Positions 6,980 to 10,906 of a stretch of 10,906 bases of DNA are shown piece after piece. This DNA is from Patescibacteria group bacterium (GTDB taxonomy: Bacteria; Patescibacteriota; WWE3; UBA101185; UBA10185), in the NCBI GenBank assembly GCA_018818485.1, contig JAHIRX010000002.1:1-10906 (forward strand), in the 5' to 3' direction. Position 1 is the first letter of the stretch; each line of letters begins with the position of its first letter. The translations under genes and the position numbers were made by a program. The notes below the pieces were generated by a model that had not been told where the DNA came from, searched no databases, and worked only from the letters and a program-made list of their open reading frames with translations.

Positions 6980-6988
6980 ATAATATCA
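6980..6988 (-). promoter_or_regulatory. Extended -10 element for the nuclease-like gene
   Basis: On the minus strand TGATATTAT (6988 down to 6980) is TGn plus TATTAT. It ends 7 nt before the ATG at 6972, with no Shine-Dalgarno. It faces away from the ychF promoter in a 70-bp divergent region. An upstream ATG at 6977 is followed at once by TAA and is not a start. Confidence 0.5.
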
Positions 6989-7030
6989 TCTCATTGGAAG
7001 GGTAACGTTTTTTTGTTTTTCATTTTAGTT

Positions 7031-7036
7031 TATAAT
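7031..7036 (+). promoter_or_regulatory. Consensus -10 element for ychF
   Basis: A perfect TATAAT ends 6 nt before the ATG at 7043. With normal initiation about 7 nt downstream, +1 would be the A of the start codon, giving a leaderless mRNA. The stretch upstream (7008-7030) is T-rich, with a T6 run at 7008-7013 in the -35 position but no TTGACA-like box. No Shine-Dalgarno precedes the ATG. Confidence 0.65.
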
Positions 7037-7042
7037 CACCTC

Positions 7043-8137
7043 ATGCTTTCTATAGGAATTGTTGGGTTACCTAACGTTGGTAAATCAACACTATTTAATG
7101 CACTTCTTAAAAGACAAGCAGCATTGGCTGCAAATTATCCTTTTGCTACCATAAAGCCAAATGTAGGTATGGTGGATGTACCTGATAACAGGTTAGAAAC
7201 TCTAGTTAAAGTAGTTGAAAATGATTTTAGAAAACCTCCTGAGAAATACACTCCAGCAGTTGTTAAGTTTTATGATATTGCAGGTCTTGTTAAAGGTGCC
7301 TCTCAAGGAGAAGGACTTGGAAATGAATTCTTAGGTCATATTCGTGAAGTTAATGCCATTGCTCATGTGTTACGTGATTTTGATGATCCAAATGTTTCAA
7401 GAGCTGGATCAGTTGATCCAGAGACTGATAGAGAAATTATTAATACAGAGCTTGCTCTTGCTGACGTCCAGGTGTTGGGGGGATTAATCTCTAAACTTAA
7501 AAAGGACGCTCGTGGTGTCTCTTCCAAGGAAGTTAAGTTACAGCTGCCTGTTGCAGAGAAAATATTAAAAGAACTAAATGATGGTAAGACAGTGGGGGAG
7601 GTTAGTCTTTCTGAAGAAGAGAAAAAATTATCAAAAGATTTAAATTTATTAAGTTTAAAACCTATAATCTATGTTTTTAACGTTTCGGAAAATAAGTTGG
7701 GTAATAAAGATGTACAGAATGACTTGAAATCAGACAATGACAACATTTATATTTGTGCAAAACTTGAGGCAGATCTTGCTGATTTTGATGAAAAGGAGCA
7801 AAAAAACTATCTTTCTGAGCTAGGGGTTGAATATTCTGGTCTAGACAAGCTGATAAGAAAGAGTTACGAGATCTTAGGACTTCATACCTTTTTTAGTATT
7901 GGACCTAAAGAAGTTAGGGCGTGGACAATAGGTAAGAGGTCTACAGCATATGAGGCTGCTGGAGTCATTCATACTGACTTTCAACGAGGATTTATCTCTG
8001 CAGAGGTTATTAACTTTGCTGATCTGAAAGCATTTGAGAGTGTTAAAAAGGCTAAAGAAAAGGGTTTGGTAAGGTTAGAAGGAAAAGAATATATTATGAA
8101 GGATGGGGATGTAGTTTTATTTAGATTCAATGTTTAA
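7043..8137 (+). CDS. ychF: Redox/stress-linked ATPase YchF (OLA1 family)
   Basis: YchF is a ribosome-associated P-loop ATPase of the Obg-related family. The protein begins MLSIGIVGLPNVGKST, so Walker A/G1 is at residues 8-16. Switch/G3 is DIAGLVKGAS, followed by the family block GEGLGNEFLGHIREVNAI. The G4 position reads NVSE instead of the GTPase NKxD, the NxxE variant associated with ATP preference in this family. A coiled-coil helical insert follows the G domain, and the C-terminal TGS domain starts at TFFSIGPKEVRAWTI and contains IHTDFQRGFISAEVI. From the ATG at 7043 the protein is 364 aa, almost exactly the family length. An in-frame upstream start at 6959 would add 28 residues, but it would translate through the TATAAT promoter and overlap the divergent gene, so I reject it. 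The gene is followed by a 102-bp intergenic region before rpsF. Confidence 0.96.
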   Translation: MLSIGIVGLPNVGKSTLFNALLKRQAALAANYPFATIKPNVGMVDVPDNRLETLVKVVENDFRKPPEKYTPAVVKFYDIAGLVKGASQGEGLGNEFLGHIREVNAIAHVLRDFDDPNVSRAGSVDPETDREIINTELALADVQVLGGLISKLKKDARGVSSKEVKLQLPVAEKILKELNDGKTVGEVSLSEEEKKLSKDLNLLSLKPIIYVFNVSENKLGNKDVQNDLKSDNDNIYICAKLEADLADFDEKEQKNYLSELGVEYSGLDKLIRKSYEILGLHTFFSIGPKEVRAWTIGKRSTAYEAAGVIHTDFQRGFISAEVINFADLKAFESVKKAKEKGLVRLEGKEYIMKDGDVVLFRFNV

Positions 8138-8170
8138 ACCTTGAATTTTTCCCTGATTTTGATACCATTC

Positions 8171-8203
8171 CTACGTCTATTTTAAATAGAGTTAAAGATG
8201 TAG
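8171..8203 (+). repeat. Inverted repeats upstream of the rpsF promoter
   Basis: TCTATTTTAAATAGA (8176-8190) is a 15-bp palindrome with 7-bp arms around a central T. It is nested within a longer imperfect stem, CTACGTC (8171-8177) with GATGTAG (8197-8203, one G-U). It lies just upstream of and touching the -35 box. It could be a repressor operator or the 3' hairpin of the ychF mRNA; no T-tract follows, so it is not a canonical terminator. In AT-rich DNA chance is also possible. Confidence 0.35.
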
Positions 8204-8228
8204 ACACCAAGAAAAACTAAGATATAAT
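8201..8228 (+). promoter_or_regulatory. Sigma-70-type promoter for rpsF-ssb-rpsR
   Basis: TAGACA (8201-8206) and a perfect TATAAT (8223-8228) are separated by 16 bp, the best two-box promoter in the window. Transcription would start near 8235, about 20 nt before the chosen rpsF ATG at 8255. The leader is too short to hold the S6:S18-binding RNA structure known upstream of rpsF in many bacteria. Confidence 0.7.
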
Positions 8229-8254
8229 TTAGTCGCTACTTGGTTACGAGAACT

Positions 8255-8554
8255 ATGAAATACGAGATAATGACAATATATAAGGCTGATCTCGGTGAAG
8301 GCAAGGCAAAGGATCTATCAAAGAAAGTTTCCGAGCTTATTACATCACTTGAAGGATCTGTTATAGAAAATAATTTTTGGGGCAAAAGAAGATTTGCCTA
8401 TGAAATAAAGCACGACACAGAGGGCTTTTATGATGTGTTTGTGTTTGACATTGAGCCTTCTAACATTAATCAACTAAAAACAAAGCTAAACTTAGAAAGT
8501 GGTTTAGTAAGGTATCTAATTTCGGCTCAAAAAAGAGCTAAGGAGGAAAAGTAA
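8255..8554 (+). CDS. rpsF: 30S ribosomal protein bS6
   Basis: bS6 binds 16S rRNA in the platform of the small subunit as a dimer with bS18, encoded two genes downstream. From the ATG the protein is 99 aa, within the family's usual ~95-105 core. It begins MKYEIMTIYKADL, matching the conserved first strand (M-x-x-YEI). The middle FWGKRRFAYEIKHDTEGFYDVFVF is the bS6 signature, and the end has VRYLISAQKR. The start is ambiguous. An in-frame TTG at 8240 would add five residues and lies 11 nt after the -10, which would give a nearly leaderless mRNA. I prefer ATG 8255 because homologues begin at that strand, although only a weak purine stretch precedes it. It is first in the standard rpsF-ssb-rpsR cluster, with ssb starting 4 bp after its stop. 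Confidence 0.95.
   Translation: MKYEIMTIYKADLGEGKAKDLSKKVSELITSLEGSVIENNFWGKRRFAYEIKHDTEGFYDVFVFDIEPSNINQLKTKLNLESGLVRYLISAQKRAKEEK
8541..8546 (+). promoter_or_regulatory. Shine-Dalgarno of ssb
   Basis: A full AGGAGG lies in the last codons of rpsF, 12 nt before the ssb ATG. It is one of only two strong Shine-Dalgarno sites in the window, both at genes inside operons, and it implies that the 16S anti-Shine-Dalgarno is functional in this organism. Confidence 0.7.
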
Positions 8555-8558
8555 GACT

Positions 8559-9083
8559 ATGGCAACAAGAAACCTAAACAAGGTAATGCTTATAGGTAAC
8601 CTTACAAGGGATCCAGAATTGAGGTTTACACCTCAAGGTAACGCCGTATCAAGTTTTGTGGTAGCCACAAATAGGGAGTGGGTTTCACAAGGAGAAAAAA
8701 AGCAATCTGTTGATTTCCATAACGTTGTATCTTGGAATAAACTTGCAGAAATCTGTGGAGAACTTCTTAAAAAAGGAATGAGAGTCTATGTTGAGGGAAG
8801 ACTTCAGACTAGAGATTGGGAAGACACTGATGGAAAGAAAAGGTATAAGACTGAGACTGTTATTGATGACATGATTATCCTTACACCAAAAGGGTATAAG
8901 AGCAGCTCTTCAAGTAGTGAAGATTTTGATGGTGAAGAGTTGGAAGATAACACAGGTGCTGACGAAGTATCTGGTGACGAGGAGATTAACCTTGATGAAA
9001 TTGATCTTGATGATTTAGGCGACCTTGATACGGGAAGTGAGAAACCTGAAGAGGACAAGAAAGATAAGAAAAAGAAGAAATAA
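8559..9083 (+). CDS. ssb: Single-stranded DNA-binding protein
   Basis: SSB coats single-stranded DNA in replication, repair and recombination. The OB fold covers residues 1 to about 112. It starts NLNKVMLIGNLTRDPELRF, with TPQGNAVSSFVVATNR and VDFHNVVSWNKLAEIC in the middle and KKGMRVYVEGRLQTRDW to close, all typical. A long acidic, Ser-rich tail follows (about 113-165), as in other SSBs. However, the conserved acidic-hydrophobic tip (DDDIPF-type), which docks RecO, PriA, Pol III chi and others, is absent. The protein instead ends in a Lys-rich stretch (EDKKDKKKKK). The reading frame is continuous with rpsF spacing and a clear Shine-Dalgarno, and I see no alternative frame that would supply the tip, so this looks genuine rather than a frameshift. 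It lies between rpsF and rpsR, as in most bacteria. Confidence 0.97.
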   Translation: MATRNLNKVMLIGNLTRDPELRFTPQGNAVSSFVVATNREWVSQGEKKQSVDFHNVVSWNKLAEICGELLKKGMRVYVEGRLQTRDWEDTDGKKRYKTETVIDDMIILTPKGYKSSSSSSEDFDGEELEDNTGADEVSGDEEINLDEIDLDDLGDLDTGSEKPEEDKKDKKKKK

Positions 9084-9093
9084 TTAAACTGAT

Positions 9094-9125
9094 CCCTACA
9101 CCTTCGGGGTGTAGGGTAAGTTTTT
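9094..9125 (+). terminator. Hairpin with T-run between ssb and rpsR (attenuator candidate)
   Basis: CCCTACACC (9094-9102) and GGTGTAGGG (9108-9116) form a perfect 9-bp stem with loop TTCGG. TAAG and then TTTTT (9121-9125) follow. The 4-nt gap and short T-run suggest partial rather than full termination, which would lower rpsR relative to ssb. Alternatively the stem protects the mRNA end or binds a ribosomal protein. It lacks the bulged CCG/GGC look of the S6:S18 motif. Confidence 0.55.
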
Positions 9126-9132
9126 ATGAAAT

Positions 9133-9390
9133 ATGCCGAGACCAAAAAAGAAAAAAATTACAACAAGAAGAAAGATATTTAAACCAAAAGCCTGTTATTT
9201 TACAAAAACAGGTACCGAGCCTGATTACAAGGAAGTTTTGGTACTAAGAAGATTTATTAACGATAGAGGTAAGATATTACCTAAGAAATACACCGGTCTT
9301 ACTGCCAAAAACCAAAGGCTTCTGGCAAAAGAAATTAAAAAAGCTCGATTAATGGGGCTTTTACACTACACAGACAGACACACTATTTAA
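9133..9390 (+). CDS. rpsR: 30S ribosomal protein bS18
   Basis: bS18 joins bS6 on the platform of the 30S subunit. The 85-aa protein has a Lys/Arg-rich N-terminus (PRPKKKK, residues 2-8), then ACYF. The family core follows: DYKEVLVLRRFINDRGKILP, YTGLTAKNQR and LAKEIKKARLMGLLHY. Length and motifs are normal. It starts 49 bp after ssb, 7 nt beyond the T-run of the hairpin, and has no recognisable Shine-Dalgarno. The nearest AGGG (9113-9116) is buried in the hairpin stem, 16 nt from the ATG. An out-of-frame ATG at 9126 precedes the true start. Expression is therefore probably controlled through that hairpin, though this is inference. Confidence 0.96.
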   Translation: MPRPKKKKITTRRKIFKPKACYFTKTGTEPDYKEVLVLRRFINDRGKILPKKYTGLTAKNQRLLAKEIKKARLMGLLHYTDRHTI

Positions 9391-9396
9391 CTTTTC

Positions 9397-9405
9397 TGCT
9401 ATCAT
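9397..9405 (+). promoter_or_regulatory. Extended -10 element for the MutL-like gene
   Basis: TGCTATCAT (TGn plus TATCAT) ends 6 nt before the ATG at 9412, the same spacing as at ychF, again with no Shine-Dalgarno. It partly explains the 21-bp gap after rpsR and suggests that this gene pair is transcribed on its own from a leaderless start. Confidence 0.5.
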
Positions 9406-9411
9406 ATATTC

Positions 9412-10407
9412 ATGCCCACGTTAACTGCCTATTTTGGGACGTCAGTCTCAAGTTTTTTAATTAGAAACGGACAAGACATTGAGTTTGTTAAGTTTCCATA
9501 TGTATATTCAAAAGGACTTTTTTCTAATCAGTGCAGTGAATCCCAGTTTTATAGGTATCTAATAGAAACAATACTAAGAGAAAGAAATATATCTCTTGGT
9601 TCTTGTGATGTATCTGTATGTGGTTTTTTTGAACCTCCGGACTTTGCATTTGGGCCTAACGTTTCCTGTAGTGTAGTAGATACAATATCTTCTTCCGATA
9701 AGTTCTATCCAGTATTTATCGCAGACTCCTCTTTAATAACAAAGGATATTATTAGCTCGTATTCTGATTTTACCGATAGGAAATCAAAAGATGATATTGA
9801 GCCGAACTTCTTTTCAAACTTAGCTATATTTCCTCAAGTAGTTCCTTCTGATCTTTCAGATCAAGCAAATTTGGATGAGAATATTTCTGGTAAAGTCCCC
9901 AACGGGTTAACTATTAGTTCTGATACCCCTGTTGTTTTTACTGGTGATAGGTTTGCTCAAAATGTTACTGATAAAGGTCTTAACTATATTTTGATGATGG
10001 AACTAATTAAATCAGCGGGTATCTATAATTTGTATTTGGATGGTAACAACAAGGTATCTCTTATCAATTTATTAGATAGGGAGTTTGATACCCTTTCTTA
10101 CACAAGTAGGGTTGGAACCTTTATTAATACGACTGGTAGTGTGGAATGCCTTTTAAGTACAGGTGTTGGAGATGACCAGTTTTTTGAAGTTAAAAAAGAC
10201 CATATTTATGTTATGCCTCTTAATTCTGAGTCTGAAGTCAAACTTTCAGTTAAAAGTACAGATTTAGGAAGTAGGGAAGTTAAGGTATTAGGAGGAACGC
10301 TGGGGCTAATCTTTGATACCAGAGAACATAAGGGGAGTATCTATACTGATGTTAAGTTATTTAATGACCTTCTCAAACAGGTCGATAGGGTTTTAGTAAA
10401 TAAATAA
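9412..10407 (+). CDS. MutL-like actin-fold (ASKHA) protein, function unknown
   Basis: A 331-aa cytoplasmic protein without signal peptide or membrane segments. I read it as a divergent relative of the 'glutamate mutase L' (MutL) actin-like ATPase group. It opens with a strand-turn-strand LTAYFGTSVSSFLIRNG, where the phosphate-1 loop survives as GTS (9-11) but the usual Asp is missing. TPVVFTGDRF (172-181) takes the place of the 'GSGG' adenosine-binding strand and is followed by a helix and YLYLD-like strand. The C-terminal block VLGGTLGLIFDTR (292-304) resembles the 'GGxLGLVIDxRGRP' ending that I recall from MutL-like proteins of Chloroflexota and actinobacteria. True glutamate mutase subunits (MutS/MutE, B12-binding) are not nearby, so the mutase name should not be transferred. 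The degenerate N-terminal loop leaves ATP binding uncertain. The stop overlaps the next gene's ATG by one base (TAATG), implying coupled translation. The fold call is by eye. Confidence 0.55.
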   Translation: MPTLTAYFGTSVSSFLIRNGQDIEFVKFPYVYSKGLFSNQCSESQFYRYLIETILRERNISLGSCDVSVCGFFEPPDFAFGPNVSCSVVDTISSSDKFYPVFIADSSLITKDIISSYSDFTDRKSKDDIEPNFFSNLAIFPQVVPSDLSDQANLDENISGKVPNGLTISSDTPVVFTGDRFAQNVTDKGLNYILMMELIKSAGIYNLYLDGNNKVSLINLLDREFDTLSYTSRVGTFINTTGSVECLLSTGVGDDQFFEVKKDHIYVMPLNSESEVKLSVKSTDLGSREVKVLGGTLGLIFDTREHKGSIYTDVKLFNDLLKQVDRVLVNK

Positions 10408-10906
10408 TGATAGTACCAGTAGTCAGAAAAATTACAGAAACAAAGAAGATCTTTATTGAGAGAGCTTTACCTAAGGAAGGTTCTCTAAAGGTTAAAAAAG
10501 GAAGTAAGGTAGAGCCCTTCGACAGGTTAGGGGAGTGTATGTATGTTCAAAATGAACTTAAGTTACCAAAAGGCTTTAAACCAGAAAAGTTTAGAGACAA
10601 GTCTAAATATTACAGGGCAGGAATACTTATCGGAAGGGTAGGTAAAGAAAAGATAAAAGCACCATACAATGGTACTTTATGGAAGCTTGATGAAGGTGGA
10701 TTTATATACTGGGAAGAGGAAAAAAGATATGTATTACTATCTGGTGTTTGGGGAACTATTCATGATGAGGTACCGGCCGCGTCTGTTTTAATAGAAACCC
10801 AAGTTAGAGATCTATTATTTGCTGTTAGTACAAGTGGGTCAGCATCGGGGGAGTTACTTGTTCTTCCAAACCCGTCAGAGGTACTAAAAGAATCGTACTT
10901 AGAGAA
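10407..10906 (+). CDS. Barrel-sandwich (lipoyl-like) protein, 3' truncated
   Basis: The ATG at 10407 shares its A with the stop of the previous gene. The frame is open to the window end (166 complete codons). Residues about 25-44 (GSLKVKKGSKVEPFDRLGEC) and 71-94 (containing KIKAPYNGTL) look like the two halves of a barrel-sandwich hybrid fold: 'V..G..V...d.lg' and 'I.AP.dG.l'. There is no E-x-M-K or similar lysine hairpin, so lipoylation or biotinylation is not expected. Next comes LSGVWGTIHDEVPAASVLIET (111-131), which resembles a 'V.G.V..viP..gvvIET' motif. I recall this motif from lipoyl-like proteins next to MutL-like genes in Chloroflexota, here without their usual glycine-rich GVWG repeat (LLFAVSTSG instead). 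No Shine-Dalgarno is visible, so translation probably depends on re-initiation. Function unknown; the family link is from memory and moderate. Confidence 0.5.
   Translation, partial: MIVPVVRKITETKKIFIERALPKEGSLKVKKGSKVEPFDRLGECMYVQNELKLPKGFKPEKFRDKSKYYRAGILIGRVGKEKIKAPYNGTLWKLDEGGFIYWEEEKRYVLLSGVWGTIHDEVPAASVLIETQVRDLLFAVSTSGSASGELLVLPNPSEVLKESYLE

Noticed and set aside
6959..7042. Extended N-terminus for ychF from an upstream in-frame start
   Set aside because: It would read through a consensus TATAAT and overlap the divergent gene. The YchF family starts at MLSIGIVGLPNVGKST, giving the normal length from 7043.
8240..8254. TTG start for rpsF
   Set aside because: It adds five residues not expected in bS6. 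The ATG at 8255 matches the family start. Not fully excluded, because the TTG lies at a leaderless-type distance from the -10.
8804..9145. Minus-strand open frame across ssb and the spacer
   Set aside because: Poly-Ser/Phe product that arises from the acidic/Lys-rich SSB tail read backwards.
1..10906. UGA recoding, tRNA/rRNA genes, CRISPR arrays, insertion sequences
   Set aside because: No in-frame TGA within recognised proteins. I saw no cloverleaf-like or rRNA sequence in the short intergenic gaps, no spaced repeats and no transposase or terminal repeats.

Overview
The window comes from an AT-rich, tightly packed bacterial genome, most likely a Candidate Phyla Radiation (Patescibacteria) bacterium of the Katanobacteria/Microgenomates/Dojkabacteria sort. 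This placement is an inference. It rests on the small intergenic gaps, the short housekeeping proteins, an SSB without the usual C-terminal tip, a surface protein with a C-terminus of a type I recall from these groups, and a MutL-like/sandwich-hybrid gene pair. All twelve visible stop codons are TAA. TGA is not read as sense in any recognisable protein, so the UGA=Gly code of Gracilibacteria/Absconditabacteria is not in use.

Layout. (1) Positions 1-3925, + strand: the end of pth (peptidyl-tRNA hydrolase), then dnaX (clamp-loader gamma/tau), recR (recombination mediator) and cysS (cysteinyl-tRNA synthetase). Each of the last three has its own promoter-like element very close to the ATG. (2) Positions 3927-6972, - strand: an accessory island. 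It holds a large exported multidomain surface protein and a two-gene unit made of a PD-(D/E)XK nuclease-like protein and a 64-aa protein with an HxxxCxxC zinc motif; the unit ends in a strong hairpin terminator. (3) Positions 6973-7042: a divergent promoter region. (4) Positions 7043-9390, + strand: ychF (ATPase of the Obg-related family), then the classic rpsF-ssb-rpsR cluster (bS6, SSB, bS18) with a perfect 9-bp hairpin before rpsR. (5) From 9412 to the window end, + strand: an actin-like (MutL-related) protein with a degenerate N-terminal nucleotide-binding motif, overlapping by one base with a barrel-sandwich/lipoyl-like protein cut off by the window edge. I recognise this pair as a recurrent but functionally undefined neighbourhood.

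Two themes run through the window. First, translation initiation is split. Transcription-unit-leading genes have a -10 element, often extended (TGn), ending only 6-14 nt before the start codon and no Shine-Dalgarno, as expected for leaderless or near-leaderless mRNAs. Two internal genes (ssb and the 64-aa gene) have a good GGAGG. Second, the best candidates for undescribed biology are the MutL-like/sandwich pair (9412-10906) and the self-contained nuclease-like/zinc-motif bicistron (5907-6972). dnaX also carries an in-phase A-AAA-AAG slippery site at the position expected for making a short gamma form.
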